A stretch of DNA of 64,000 bases, taken from NCBI RefSeq assembly GCF_017939745.1, contig NZ_JAGKQQ010000001.1:744001-808000 (forward strand), given 5' to 3'. This stretch comes from Gemmata palustris. GTDB lineage: Bacteria > Planctomycetota > Planctomycetia > Gemmatales > Gemmataceae. The notes below the pieces were generated by a model. That model had not been told where the DNA came from. It made no database searches and saw nothing but the letters and a program-made list of their open reading frames with translations. This document shows, piece by piece, positions 35,288 through 44,708 of the stretch. Numbering within the stretch: position 1 is the first letter of the stretch; every line of letters starts with the position of its first letter. Made by a program: the position numbers and the translations under genes.

Positions 35288-36304
35288 ATGCGACGAACCG
35301 TTTTGCTGCTCCTGCTCCTAGCGAACCCTGCAAGCGCGGCCGATCCGATCGTGCCGCCGGACGCGAAACTGGAGAAGGTTTTCGACGGTGGGTTTGTTCT
35401 TGCGGAGGGCGTCGCGGTCGCGCCCGACGGGATGGTGTACTTCAGCGACATCACGTTCACGCCCGTCGCGAAGGCGGCCAAGCAGCCGCTCGAAGCCGGA
35501 CACATCTGGAAGTACAACCCCAAGACCGGCAAAACGGAAATCTTCCGGTCGCCGAGCGGCATGTCGAACGGGCTGAAGTTCGATGCGGAGGGCCACTTGC
35601 TCGCGGCCGAGGGCGCGGACTTCGGCGGGCGCCGACTGACGCGCACCGATATGAAGACCGGAAAGGCATACATCGTCGCGGGGGAGTTCGACGACAAGCC
35701 GCTGAACTCGCCGAACGACATCACGATCGACGAGAAGGGCCGCATCTACTTCAGTGACCCGCGGTACGTCGGTAACGAGCCCGTGGACCAGCCGATTCAG
35801 GCCGTTTACCGCGTCGATACCGATGGCACGATTCACCGCATCATCACGGACGCGGGCAAGCCGAACGGTGTGGCGATTTCGCCCGATCAGAAGACGCTGT
35901 ACGTCGTGAGCAACGACAACGGCACCACTGGCATCGGCCGGCTGGACGAGAAGAAGGAGCCGGCGAAGAAGGGCGCGATGGCGCTGATGGCATACGATCT
36001 CGCTTCTGACGGCACCGCCAAGTTCCGCAAAACACTGGTTGACTACGCCCCACAAGACGGCCCGGACGGGTTGATTTGCGATAAGGCCGGTAACCTTTTC
36101 GTGGCAGTGCGCGACGTGACGCGACCCGGTATTTACGTGTACTCGCCCGAGGGTAAAGAGATCGGGTACATCAAGACCGAGGTGCCCACGAACGTCGGTT
36201 TCGCACGCGGGGCCGATGCGAACGTGCTGTACATCACGGCCGGAAAGAGCGTGTACCGCATGAAACTGAACACGGAGGGCTATCACCTTCCGCCGAAGAA
36301 GTAA
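35288..36304 (+). CDS. Secreted SMP-30/gluconolactonase-like beta-propeller protein
   Basis: A 338-residue protein starting MRRTVLLLLLLANPASAADP, a cleavable signal peptide. The mature part is a six-bladed SMP-30/gluconolactonase/LRE-like propeller: AEGVAVAPDGMVYFSD, GMSNGLKFDAEGHLLAAEG, LNSPNDITIDEKGRIYFSDP, GKPNGVAISPDQKTLYVVS and DGPDGLICDKAGNLFVAV. The Glu, Asn and Asp residues in these blades match the divalent-metal ligands of the family, so lactone hydrolysis is plausible. The start at 35288 is clear because the signal peptide begins there, although the frame is open upstream by the frameshift of the preceding gene. It lies 28 bases after that gene's restored stop and may be co-transcribed. 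Confidence 0.88.
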   Translation: MRRTVLLLLLLANPASAADPIVPPDAKLEKVFDGGFVLAEGVAVAPDGMVYFSDITFTPVAKAAKQPLEAGHIWKYNPKTGKTEIFRSPSGMSNGLKFDAEGHLLAAEGADFGGRRLTRTDMKTGKAYIVAGEFDDKPLNSPNDITIDEKGRIYFSDPRYVGNEPVDQPIQAVYRVDTDGTIHRIITDAGKPNGVAISPDQKTLYVVSNDNGTTGIGRLDEKKEPAKKGAMALMAYDLASDGTAKFRKTLVDYAPQDGPDGLICDKAGNLFVAVRDVTRPGIYVYSPEGKEIGYIKTEVPTNVGFARGADANVLYITAGKSVYRMKLNTEGYHLPPKK

Positions 36305-36677
36305 CTCAGCGTGTGGCGCTCCGCGTGCCACTCGCACCAGGAAACGGGAACGCCGCGGGGCTTCAGACCGCGGCGCTTCGTGCTCGGCGCAACTTCCGAA
36401 CTATCAGCTTGGGTGGGGGTAGTATGTGCCCCCGAGTGTCCGAGGTCAAGCGGACTCAAACGTGTCCACGCCACCCCTCGTCTGTCTATTATTCGTCACC
36501 CGTCCGAACTTGACGGTAAGCGCAAAACAACGCGGTCCGGGAGTGATCCCGGACCGTTCGCGTTCCCTCTGAACCTGGGGCGCCGAACGCGCCCGGCAAC
36601 CCGAACGTGAAGTGTTGGCCCCACCAGTGCGAAAGGGGTATGCTTGTCTTCGCTGCACGGAGCCGCGAGGAGAGCCC
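36305..36677. other. Intergenic region before deoA with one hairpin
   Basis: This 373-base gap holds no credible gene. Its main structure is the hairpin at 36533-36556. Short open frames here lack ribosome-binding sites and family features. Confidence 0.6.
36533..36556 (+). other. GNRA-capped hairpin in the deoA leader
   Basis: CGGTCCGGGA pairs perfectly with TCCCGGACCG around a GTGA tetraloop; an outer AACGC/GCGTT helix extends it across a small bulge. It lies about 120 bases upstream of the deoA ATG. GNRA loops are typical of structured RNA. No T-tract follows, so it is not a standard terminator. Confidence 0.45.
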
Positions 36678-37991
36678 ATGCGACCCGGCGATGTAATTCA
36701 AACGAAGCGCGACGGCGGTACACTGTCGCCGGAGCAAATCGACGCATTCGTGAGCGCGGCCGCCCGGCTCGAAGGGAGCGGGTGGGAGAAGTACCACCTC
36801 ACCGCACTCCTGATGGCGATCTACTTGAACGACATGACGCCCGGTGAGGCGGCTCACCTCACGCGGGCGATGGCCGATTCGGGCAAGCGCCTCGATCTTT
36901 CCGACATTGAGGGGCCGAAGGTCGATAAGCACAGTACGGGCGGGGTCGGCGATAAAACGTCGCTGATACTCGGTCCGCTCGCGGCGGCGTGCGGGGTGAT
37001 CGTGCCGATGATGTCCGGGCGCGGATTGGGGCACTCCGGCGGTACGCTCGACAAGCTCGAATCGATCCCCGGTTTCAACGTCCACCTGAGTGAAACTGAG
37101 TTCCGCGCCGCGCTCAAGAACGTGGGCCTGGGCATGATCGGGCAGACCGCGGACGTCGCGCCGGCCGACAAAACGCTGTACGCGCTGCGCGACGTGACCG
37201 CGACCGTGGAGAGCATTCCCCTAATTACCGCGTCCATCCTGAGTAAGAAGCTGTCGGAAGGCATTTCGGGCTTGGTGATGGATGTGAAGAGCGGGCGCGG
37301 AGCGTTCATGAAGACCCGCGCTCGGGCACGAGCGCTCGCCGATTCCATCGTGAAGGTCGGCACCGCGAACGGACTGAAGGTGAGCGCCTTTATCACCGCA
37401 ATGGACGCCCCGTTGGGCAGGTTCGTGGGCAACGCGCTCGAAGTGGTCGAATCCATCGAAACACTGAAGGGCAACGGCCCGAAGGACTTGACCGAACTCT
37501 CGGTGAAACTCGCCGCGCGCATGGTGCGGATCGCTTTTGGTGCGCCCGACGACACAAAGCCGGAAGCGCTGGTGCGCGAGGCGCTCGCGACCGGTACGGG
37601 ACTCGACGTGTTCCGCAAGTGCATCGAGCAACAGGGCGGCGATCCTCGGGTGATCGATGACTATTCGCGCCTCCCTTCGACCGATGCGACCGTTCACGTG
37701 AACACGGCCCGGACCGGTTACATCACCGCCATCGATGCGGAGAAGGTCGGGATCGCGGCGCGGGTGCTCGGCGGCGGACGCAGCCGCGCGGAAGACGCCA
37801 TCGACCCTGCGGTCGGAATCATCGTGCGAGCGAAGCTCGGCGAGCGCGTCACGTCCCGAGACGCGGTGTTCGATGTCCACTATCGTGACGACGCGAAGCT
37901 CGCTCTCTCGCTCCCGCTCCTGGCAGAAGCGTTCCAAGTGGGTGATGCGCCACCGGCGGACGAGCCGCTGATTTTAGAGGAACTCGCGTGA
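36678..37991 (+). CDS. deoA: Thymidine/pyrimidine-nucleoside phosphorylase
   Basis: A 437-residue phosphorylase that splits thymidine or uridine with phosphate to give the base and (deoxy)ribose 1-phosphate. The signature KVDKHSTGGVGDKTSL is intact (about 90-105), followed by MSGRGLGHSGGTLDKLESI and KSGRGAFM. The C-terminal PYNP domain contains GGGRSRAEDAIDPAVG. The start at 36678 follows GAGGAGA by six bases; the frame is open to 36612 but without a ribosome-binding site. It leads a salvage operon: its TGA overlaps the cdd GTG. Specificity for thymidine versus both pyrimidine nucleosides (Pdp) cannot be told from sequence. Confidence 0.93.
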   Translation: MRPGDVIQTKRDGGTLSPEQIDAFVSAAARLEGSGWEKYHLTALLMAIYLNDMTPGEAAHLTRAMADSGKRLDLSDIEGPKVDKHSTGGVGDKTSLILGPLAAACGVIVPMMSGRGLGHSGGTLDKLESIPGFNVHLSETEFRAALKNVGLGMIGQTADVAPADKTLYALRDVTATVESIPLITASILSKKLSEGISGLVMDVKSGRGAFMKTRARARALADSIVKVGTANGLKVSAFITAMDAPLGRFVGNALEVVESIETLKGNGPKDLTELSVKLAARMVRIAFGAPDDTKPEALVREALATGTGLDVFRKCIEQQGGDPRVIDDYSRLPSTDATVHVNTARTGYITAIDAEKVGIAARVLGGGRSRAEDAIDPAVGIIVRAKLGERVTSRDAVFDVHYRDDAKLALSLPLLAEAFQVGDAPPADEPLILEELA

Positions 37992-38389
37992 CCGATCCGC
38001 TGGTCGCGGCCGCAACTGCCGCGCGCGAAAAAGCGTTCGCGCCGTTCTCGAAGTTCCGGGTGGGTGCCGCACTCGAAACTCCAGACGGTACGATCGTTCG
38101 CGGGTGCAACGTCGAGAGCGCGAGCTACGGGCTCACGATGTGCGCGGAACGGGTCGCGATCTTCCGCGGCGTGGCCGACGGCTTTCAGTGCTTCACGCGC
38201 GTGGCCGTCGTCACCGACACCGCGACACCGACGCCCCCGTGCGGCGCGTGCCGCCAGTTACTTTGGGAGTTCGCGCCGGGCGCCGAGGTGCTCCTGGCCA
38301 ACCTCAAGGGCGACGTCGTGACGTGGACCGTGCGCGACCTGATCCCCGGCGCGTTTGATGCAAAGCAACTCGGCGAACCCGGAGCTTGA
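37988..38389 (+). CDS. cdd: Cytidine deaminase
   Basis: A 133-residue tetrameric-type cytidine deaminase. Zinc is bound by Cys52 (MCAERVAIFRG), Cys85 and Cys88 (PPCGACRQLLWEF), and Glu54 is the proton shuttle. KFRVGAALETPDG and GCNVESASYGLT are the substrate-binding signatures. It converts cytidine and deoxycytidine to uridine forms. The GTG start overlaps the deoA stop in a GTGA and follows GAGGAAC, so the two are translationally coupled. Confidence 0.95.
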   Translation: MTDPLVAAATAAREKAFAPFSKFRVGAALETPDGTIVRGCNVESASYGLTMCAERVAIFRGVADGFQCFTRVAVVTDTATPTPPCGACRQLLWEFAPGAEVLLANLKGDVVTWTVRDLIPGAFDAKQLGEPGA

Positions 38390-38398
38390 GGCGTTCTG

Positions 38399-39028
38399 AT
38401 GCCCGCACCCGTTTATGTTTCGACGCACCCGCTGATCCAACACAAACTCGCGCGCCTCCGGGACGCGGACACGCGGCCGCCGGAGTTCCGCGAGCTGGTC
38501 GCGTCGATCTCGCGCGGGCTGCTCTTCGAGGCGACGCGCGACCTGCGCCTCGCGCCGGTGAGCGTACAAACGCCGCTCACGGAAACGACGTGCCACCGGA
38601 TCGCGGACCGCGTGGGCTTCATTCCGGTTCTGCGGGCCGGGCTTGGAATGGCCGAAGCGATGCTCGAAGCGCTCCCGGAAGCGGCCGTGTGGCACCTGGG
38701 CCTTTACCGCGACCACGCGACACTCAAGCCGGTGACGTACTACAACAAGCTGCCGCCGAAGCCGGACATGGACGTCGGCATCGTGCTCGACCCGATGCTC
38801 GCGACCGGTGGGAGCGCGATCGCGGCGCTCGATATTTTGAGGAAGACCGGTACCCCACGCCTGATGTTCGTTGGACTTATTGCTGCGCCCGAGGGCGTGG
38901 CCGCGTTGCAAGCCGCGCACCCCGATGTCCCCCTCTTTCTCGCCGCCCTCGATTCCAGACTGAACGAAGTTGGTTACATCGTGCCCGGCCTCGGCGACGC
39001 GGGCGATCGACAGTTCGGGACCGCTTGA
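38399..39028 (+). CDS. upp: Uracil phosphoribosyltransferase
   Basis: A 209-residue type I-like PRTase that turns uracil and PRPP into UMP. The PRPP loop is LDPMLATGGSAIAALDIL (about 131-148), the N-terminal region has HPLIQHKLARLRD and FRELVASISRGLLFEA, and the C-terminal uracil-binding segment is GYIVPGLGDAGDRQFGT. It begins 9 bases after the cdd stop, completing a compact pathway: nucleoside phosphorylase, cytidine deaminase, uracil capture. Confidence 0.96.
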   Translation: MPAPVYVSTHPLIQHKLARLRDADTRPPEFRELVASISRGLLFEATRDLRLAPVSVQTPLTETTCHRIADRVGFIPVLRAGLGMAEAMLEALPEAAVWHLGLYRDHATLKPVTYYNKLPPKPDMDVGIVLDPMLATGGSAIAALDILRKTGTPRLMFVGLIAAPEGVAALQAAHPDVPLFLAALDSRLNEVGYIVPGLGDAGDRQFGTA

Positions 39029-39475
39029 ATCATTCAAACAGATAGCTGGGCTAGTGAAGGGACACCCCGGAAATCAAACGCTTTCCGGCATCCCCAAGCG
39101 GTTCATTGGGTCTTCGTGTGACCGCCCGGCTAACAGATGCTAACATTTTGGGAGCTTCCGCGATCCGCGCGGGGCGGCACCGGGCAATCAACGCACAAGT
39201 TGTTGATGTTTCTGGACTTCCGGGGAACACGCTGTTCCTCCCGGCCACTCGGATAGCCACACGCGGCTAACAATTTGCCGTTCTAGTGTGGTTCCGAACG
39301 GCACCCAAGGTCTCCAACCACTACTCGGTCCAAAAACACAAAGTGCTCCACGGTTTGTTTAGCTCAATAGCCACCCCAATTATACGCAAGTGAACAAGCG
39401 GATACAAATGATTTGATCCGCGTCGCCAAGAAGTTACAGAAGCCCGGCACCACGGTGCATGTTGGGGGCAGCCGA
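39029..39475. other. Intergenic region between convergent upp and the 39476 gene
   Basis: About 450 bases with no supported gene. Weak repeats such as GGCTAACA appear, but no terminator hairpin with a T-tract was found. A 69-codon minus-strand frame (39051-39260) has no supporting features. Confidence 0.5.
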
Positions 39476-40144
39476 TCAGCGCGGCTTGGAGAGCATGCGC
39501 TGAAGTTCCTTCAGGTTTTTCAGCCGGTCGGCACGGTCCTCGTCCTTGCCGCCGGGCACCTGCGTGGGCAGTTGCTCGGCCACCAGTTCGGCTTCCACAA
39601 GGGCCAGCGCCCGACTCCGGTTCGGCACCAGTTTGTCGCTGTAACGACCGTGCCCGAGTGAGCCTTCGAGAACGGTCGCGAAGGCTACTAATTCGCTCTC
39701 GGTCCGCGGCTTCCCGACCGCTCGAAGGACTGCCTGGGCCAGGTTCCAGTCGTCGCCGTCCACATCCCGCCCTGGCTGGTACGTCCTCAGTGCCCAGTAG
39801 CACGGCTCGTCCAAACCGAGAACTTCGCTCTGGAACGGGTTGGGATTTCTCAGTCGCAGCCGAATATGTTCAATCAGGTATTCGTTGGCAGTCCGCCCGC
39901 CCACATCGCCCAGGGTCACGGCGGCCTGCCACCGCTTCCCCTCGGGCAGCGACACGTCTTCAATGACAACAATGAGTCGCTCGGCCAACTGGCGCCGATC
40001 CTTACGAAGTTCCTGAGCGACCTTGGCGAAGTCCGGCTCGGCGCGAGCCGGAACGGGGGCCGGAGTTGCGGTTCCAACTATGAACCAACCCACCGCGAAA
40101 AGGGCGACCGAACCGACCGCCGAGTACCACACAACCCGACTCAT
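39476..40144 (-). CDS. Membrane-anchored protein of unknown function
   Basis: A 222-residue protein with an N-terminal membrane anchor (VVWYSAVGSVALFAVGWFIVG, residues 4-24) that lacks a clear cleavage site. The rest is predicted to be helical and outside the cytoplasm, with paired helices suggestive of HEAT-like repeats (LRKDRRQLAERLIVVIED, WQAAVTLGDVGG, NEYLIEHIRLRL) and a basic coiled C-terminus ending LKNLKELQRMLSKPR. No catalytic motif is seen. The ATG at 40144 has GAGGGG six bases upstream. It is monocistronic; the next gene on this strand is upstream beyond a terminator at about 40345. Confidence 0.7.
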   Translation of the reverse strand: MSRVVWYSAVGSVALFAVGWFIVGTATPAPVPARAEPDFAKVAQELRKDRRQLAERLIVVIEDVSLPEGKRWQAAVTLGDVGGRTANEYLIEHIRLRLRNPNPFQSEVLGLDEPCYWALRTYQPGRDVDGDDWNLAQAVLRAVGKPRTESELVAFATVLEGSLGHGRYSDKLVPNRSRALALVEAELVAEQLPTQVPGGKDEDRADRLKNLKELQRMLSKPR

Positions 40145-40342
40145 TGAAGTCCCCTCGTTCCTGGAACTGTGCCCTCAAAGTGCGGTCGACCGCGCCTCTT
40201 GATTTCAGGGCGGACCAATCTTGTACCGCTCGATGTGGGATTATCCACAGCGACCGCCCGGCAATCGGTCACATTCTGCGAATCTTCTTCATTTCTTTTC
40301 GATCGCAACAGTACCGCCACGAAGACCTCAACTCGATCCCAC

Positions 40343-40374
40343 AAAAACAAAAAAGCAGGCACATATGCCTGCTT
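40343..40374 (-). terminator. Rho-independent terminator (minus strand)
   Basis: On the minus strand a 9-bp stem AAGCAGGCA/TGCCTGCTT with a TATG loop is followed by a long T-tract (TTTTTTGTTTTT). It ends transcription of the gene at 40411-40947. Confidence 0.9.
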
Positions 40375-40410
40375 GCAATACCGGACTGGAACCGGCCCAA
40401 CAGCTACCCA

Positions 40411-40947
40411 CTAGCGCAGCGACTTCACCCACTTCTCGAGCGCCTTCGCGTGCTCTGCCACCGTGACGGCCGGTCCGTTGAGGCGGATGTGGTGCGTTTC
40501 GTCCTTCTCCTCGACGATCACCCAGATCACGCGCCAGTCTTCGAGTAGCGTCTCCTTCTTGTCTAGCGGGCGCTCCTTGAACTTCCACGTACCGGTCACG
40601 TCGAGCACGTTCACGGTCGCGCCGGGTACCTCCCACTTCGCGGTCTTGCTGAGGTCATCGACCGTCTTGCCCTCCGGGGCCACGAACGTGTTTTTCCACT
40701 TGGGAAAGTTCTTATCGGTGCCCGGCAAGCTCTCGTTCATAATGCTCAGTTCCGCTGCCGGGTGGTCCTTCGCTCCCGGTAACTTGAACTGGTAGGTGCG
40801 GAGCCGGTTTGATGGCTTTTCGCTCTTCCAGTCGGCCGGAGCGGGCGCGGAGAGCTTGTTGAGTTTCACCACAACGGGCTTGTCTTCGGCGCGGGCGCCT
40901 CCGGCGAGCGCGAATATGGCAGCGAGACTGTATGTGGCACAGCGCAT
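40411..40947 (-). CDS. Secreted protein of unknown function
   Basis: A 178-residue exported protein. The signal peptide MRCATYSLAAIFALAGGARA is followed by a mature domain containing APADWKSEKPSNRLRTYQFKLPG, SIMNESLPGTDKNFPKWKN and a C-terminal VAEHAKALEKWVKSLR helix. The pattern, a membrane-bound 'will this fit the data' type of lipoprotein-like fold around WKSEKPSN and the closing amphipathic helix, recurs in planctomycete secreted proteins, but no family with a known role is recognised. It follows the large dehydrogenase gene by 89 bases in the same direction and is closed by a strong terminator. Confidence 0.75.
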   Translation of the reverse strand: MRCATYSLAAIFALAGGARAEDKPVVVKLNKLSAPAPADWKSEKPSNRLRTYQFKLPGAKDHPAAELSIMNESLPGTDKNFPKWKNTFVAPEGKTVDDLSKTAKWEVPGATVNVLDVTGTWKFKERPLDKKETLLEDWRVIWVIVEEKDETHHIRLNGPAVTVAEHAKALEKWVKSLR

Positions 40948-41036
40948 GATGAGCCTCTAGGGTGTGATTGCGTATTTGAACCATCCCACAGGCCCGCGGG
41001 CCTGTGGGACGGACCAGAAAGATTGGTGGTCGCGTT

Positions 41037-44000
41037 TTACTTCCTCGGCACGACCTTCGTTTCTTCCGCCGAGGTGAGGCTGAAATAGAATCCGTGTGGG
41101 TTGTTGCCGTTAGCGACCTTCAGCAACACAGTGTTCTTGCCTTTCACGAGCTTCACGGAAACCTTCTGCGATTCCGGCGCCGCAGCTTTTGATTCGCGTG
41201 AAGAAAACACGTCCTTGCCGTTCACCCAGAGTCGCGCACCGTCGTCCGGCCCGAGCAGGATCTCGGCGGCCTGGTCGCTCGGTGATTCGATCTCCACGTG
41301 CATGTACGAGGCCGAATTGGTCGAGCGGTTCCCGTGGTACGCGGCGAGGTCGAAGTATCCCTTCCCGTCCGGGCGGATGGTCTTCCACTCGCCGGTGACG
41401 GCCTCGCCGATCGTCTTCGGGAGTTGCAGCCGGAACACAGCTTTCGCGTCGAATTCGCTCTTCTCTGGGCCGTACTCCGCATCGAGCGCCTCGTCCATGT
41501 TCTTCGCCGGGAACGGACCGACGATCTGGAAACTGTCCGGCGTAAGTGCCGCAGTCTTCAGCGTTTCGAGGTACGCGACGAGGTCCACCAACTCGTCTTC
41601 GTTTAGTGCCGCGATGATGTCATCGGGCATGATGGACGTCTTCAGCTTGCGCACTTGTCCTTCGACGTCTTTCTTGAGAACGGTCGTGTCCTTGCCGTTC
41701 GCGTCGCGGAGCGTGATCGCGGTGGGCGTATCCGAAACGAGCAGCCCACTGACGGTAACGTCCGCGTTGGTGGTGACGGAATGCTGAATGTACTGGTCCG
41801 CGATCGCCTTCGATGGCGTCAGCAGCGATTCGTACAGGTTCTCGCGGCTCACCTTCTTGCCGATCATCGACAGGTCCGGGCCGACTTGCCCGCCGATCCC
41901 GCGAACCATGTGGCACTTCGCGCACTGGGCGGCTCCCGTAAGGGTCGCGTTCCAGACGGCTTTACCGCGCGCCACATCACCGGCGCGCCGAGCCAGTTCC
42001 GCGACCGCGGGGAGGCTCTTGGGGTTCAATTTGCCCGGCGCCGGGAACGCGAGTTTCGCGCGATTCGCGAGGTCCGCGTAGGGCGAGTTCCGCAATAGGC
42101 GCCCGGCTTCGGCGAGCAGTTCCTTCGGGAGATCGCCCTTCGCGTGTGCGTCGAGCAACCACGTTGTGCCGGCGCGGTTGCCGGCCAGCGTCGTCAGGCA
42201 CGCGGACTTGAGTTCGGGCGTTCCGCGGTCGCCCGCGTTGATGCCACGCACGAGCGAATCGAGAGCAACCGTCGCGTACTTCGGCGCCTTCTGACCCTTC
42301 GGGAGCAGCTCGCCGAGCGCCTGAATGCACGCGACCGAGAGAGGGTTCTCCGGGCTGCCGGCCTCGATGAGTGCGGACACGCTCTTATCGTCCGGTAGTT
42401 TACCGAGCGTGCGAACCGCTTCTTTGCGCAAGTCGAACGCGGCGTCCTTGTTCTTTGCGATCGCGGCCACCGCGTCGACGCGGTCCACGGCGTTCGCGGC
42501 AGCGATGAGTTGGAGACCGGTGGCGGTCGTTTTTTCGTTCGCGAGCAGTGCGTCGAGCGCCGAAGCGAGTTCCTTGCCGGTTTGCAGCGTCTTCCACTTT
42601 GTCGGCAGGAAGAGTTTCAGACTCTCAATGGCGCGGGCCTTCATCTCCGGGGCCGCGTCGCTCTTCAGCACGTCCAGCATCGTGACGCCGGCCGCGAGTT
42701 CGTCGCTCGTGGCGAGGATATCGACCACGCGGGCCTTCTGTGCGGCAGTTAGCTTGGGATCGGCGAGCAGTTTGCCGAGCCTCGGGAGAACAGACTTCGG
42801 CCGCAGTTCCCACACGAGGTCCGCGACCTTATCGTTCCACTCCGGGAAGTGCTTGTCGAAGTCCGCGAGGATCGCGTCGCGCCGATTCGGATCGGTTCCA
42901 CACGCGATGTTGAGGGCGGCGCGGTAGAAGTGGTCCTGGCCGTCGTAGGATTCAGCGAGAGTGTAGAAGAACGTAACAACTTTTTCGTTGGGCTTGAGAA
43001 ATCGCAGTTGTATCAGGCACTCACGATAGACGGCGGGGCTTTTCCAGCCCTGATTCTCTTCTTGGCCGGCCATTGCCACAAGCATTTCTCGAACGCGGTC
43101 CTCAAAATCGACCGTACCAGGTGCCGCATATTTGCCTGCAGCAAACGGAATGGTTCGAGTGTCACCCGCTCGGAATGTCGCGGAACTCTTGATGAACCCT
43201 TCTCCAATTCCAGTGAGTTTCTTCAGAAAATCATCGGCTTTTAGGTTCATTTCTTTCGCAACATCCTCGACTTCCACGATTCCACGCAAGTGCTTACCTG
43301 CGATCAAATATAAAGTGCTGTTGCTGTTTGAGTTGAGCATTGCAGAGGAGAGAATGGTATTCACTTGAAGCTGCGGCATGTTGCGAAGCTTCGCGAACGT
43401 CGTCGCTCGGACCGCGAGATTCGGCGAGCACAGTGCCGTGGCGATCTCTTCCGACGTGTCGAGTTTCACCTCCGGCACCTTGTACCCCGTGTGGCCCTTG
43501 GGGGTGATGCGATAAATGCGGCCGTCGGTGGGGTCCCCCATGCCGTGTCCGCCGACGCCGCGGTCGTACCAGTCGGCCACGAAGATGCTCCCGTCCGGGG
43601 CGACGCACACGTCCGAGGGTCGGAACCACGGGTCGCTGCTCGACAGGAGGAGTTCCTTGGTGAGCTCGTACCCCGCGCCCTTCGCCTTCGGGAAGAACCA
43701 CCGCACTTCCGCTGGCGCACAGTCACAGTGCAACAGCGCGCCCTGGTACTTCTTGGGGAACAGCGCGCCTTCGTAAAATGTGATCCCGGTCGGGCTGCCC
43801 TGTCCCACCCGGAGCGTCTTGTGAACGATCCCGGGTTGCTCCTCGTGCCAGTGCGACTGGCCGGGACCGCGCGGGCCGTAGCCGTAGTTACCGCCCGGCA
43901 TCACGAAGCAGATGCGCGTTTGCTGGTTGCCGTCGTCGTCATTGTCCGAGAGCCACACTTCGCCAAAACTGTTGACGCAGCACTCGTAGTTGTTGCGGAA

Positions 44001-44708
44001 GTTGTGCGCAATCAGTTCCAGGTTGGTACCGTCCGCGTCGCAGCGCCACACGGTCCCCTTCTGGCAGTCGGTGGTGTTGGTCACCCACTTTTTGCCCTTC
44101 CCGTCGCTGGCCTGCAACCCGGTCAGGCCGCCGTCGCCGACGGTGAAGTACAACTTGCCGTCCGGCCCGATGTTCAGCCCGTGAACGCCGTGGTCGTGGT
44201 CGAACCCACCGAAGCCGGTGAGGAACTTCTTCGGCGGGCCGTCGGCCTTCAGGTCGCCGTCCTTGTCCTCGAACACGAGGATGTCGGGTGACTGGCACAC
44301 GAACACGCGCTGCCCCTTGCCGTCCGCGTAGGGCGCGACGCACACACCGAGCGGGCCGTACAGCTCTTCGCCCTGGTAGAACGTCTTCGCCTCCGTCGCT
44401 TTGCCGCCGCCGTTCGCGTCGACCAACACAACGATCCGGTCGCCCTCCTTACGGATGATCGGCCGGCCGAAGTTTTTGCGCCGATAGTTCACCGCCTCCG
44501 CGACCCACACGCGGCCCTTGTGGTCAACGTCGATGCTCGTGGGGTTAATCAGCATCGGTTCCGCGGCGAACAGTTCCACCTGGAAACCGTCCGCGATCTT
44601 GAGCGCGGCAAGGGCCTTCTCGGGCGGGAGCGGCCCGCCGCCCTTCGGCTGCGCGAACGCGGGTGCAGCGAACGCGAGAAACGCGGCCAGCGAAATGAGG
44701 CGGGGCAT
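41037..44708 (-). CDS. PVC-type membrane-bound dehydrogenase with C-terminal cytochrome c
   Basis: A 1223-residue exported protein typical of planctomycetes and Verrucomicrobia. After a signal peptide (ending AFAQ), residues about 30-430 form a PQQ/glucose-dehydrogenase-like propeller (GFQVELFAAEPMLINPTS, FDHDHGVHGLNIGPDGKLY, GGNYGYGPRGPG, PSDVCVAPDGSIFVADWYDRG). Residues about 430-880 are helical repeats. A class I cytochrome c follows with heme motif CAKCH (929-933), GQVGPDLSMIG and axial Met probably in SIMPDDI. The last 190 residues (from SFQIVGPFP) resemble a beta-sandwich domain (WVNGKDVFSSRES). It probably oxidises a sugar or alcohol in the periplasm and passes electrons to its own heme. 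A short internal stretch (about 42990-43370) is clearly AT-richer than the rest. Confidence 0.88.
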   Translation of the reverse strand: MPRLISLAAFLAFAAPAFAQPKGGGPLPPEKALAALKIADGFQVELFAAEPMLINPTSIDVDHKGRVWVAEAVNYRRKNFGRPIIRKEGDRIVVLVDANGGGKATEAKTFYQGEELYGPLGVCVAPYADGKGQRVFVCQSPDILVFEDKDGDLKADGPPKKFLTGFGGFDHDHGVHGLNIGPDGKLYFTVGDGGLTGLQASDGKGKKWVTNTTDCQKGTVWRCDADGTNLELIAHNFRNNYECCVNSFGEVWLSDNDDDGNQQTRICFVMPGGNYGYGPRGPGQSHWHEEQPGIVHKTLRVGQGSPTGITFYEGALFPKKYQGALLHCDCAPAEVRWFFPKAKGAGYELTKELLLSSSDPWFRPSDVCVAPDGSIFVADWYDRGVGGHGMGDPTDGRIYRITPKGHTGYKVPEVKLDTSEEIATALCSPNLAVRATTFAKLRNMPQLQVNTILSSAMLNSNSNSTLYLIAGKHLRGIVEVEDVAKEMNLKADDFLKKLTGIGEGFIKSSATFRAGDTRTIPFAAGKYAAPGTVDFEDRVREMLVAMAGQEENQGWKSPAVYRECLIQLRFLKPNEKVVTFFYTLAESYDGQDHFYRAALNIACGTDPNRRDAILADFDKHFPEWNDKVADLVWELRPKSVLPRLGKLLADPKLTAAQKARVVDILATSDELAAGVTMLDVLKSDAAPEMKARAIESLKLFLPTKWKTLQTGKELASALDALLANEKTTATGLQLIAAANAVDRVDAVAAIAKNKDAAFDLRKEAVRTLGKLPDDKSVSALIEAGSPENPLSVACIQALGELLPKGQKAPKYATVALDSLVRGINAGDRGTPELKSACLTTLAGNRAGTTWLLDAHAKGDLPKELLAEAGRLLRNSPYADLANRAKLAFPAPGKLNPKSLPAVAELARRAGDVARGKAVWNATLTGAAQCAKCHMVRGIGGQVGPDLSMIGKKVSRENLYESLLTPSKAIADQYIQHSVTTNADVTVSGLLVSDTPTAITLRDANGKDTTVLKKDVEGQVRKLKTSIMPDDIIAALNEDELVDLVAYLETLKTAALTPDSFQIVGPFPAKNMDEALDAEYGPEKSEFDAKAVFRLQLPKTIGEAVTGEWKTIRPDGKGYFDLAAYHGNRSTNSASYMHVEIESPSDQAAEILLGPDDGARLWVNGKDVFSSRESKAAAPESQKVSVKLVKGKNTVLLKVANGNNPHGFYFSLTSAEETKVVPRK

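Noticed and set aside
33383-36304. A single 973-residue three-domain protein
   Set aside because: The stretch between the dehydrogenase and the SMP-30 signal peptide is Arg/Ser-rich nonsense in this frame, while the -1 frame holds the conserved dehydrogenase end. It is two genes plus a frameshift.
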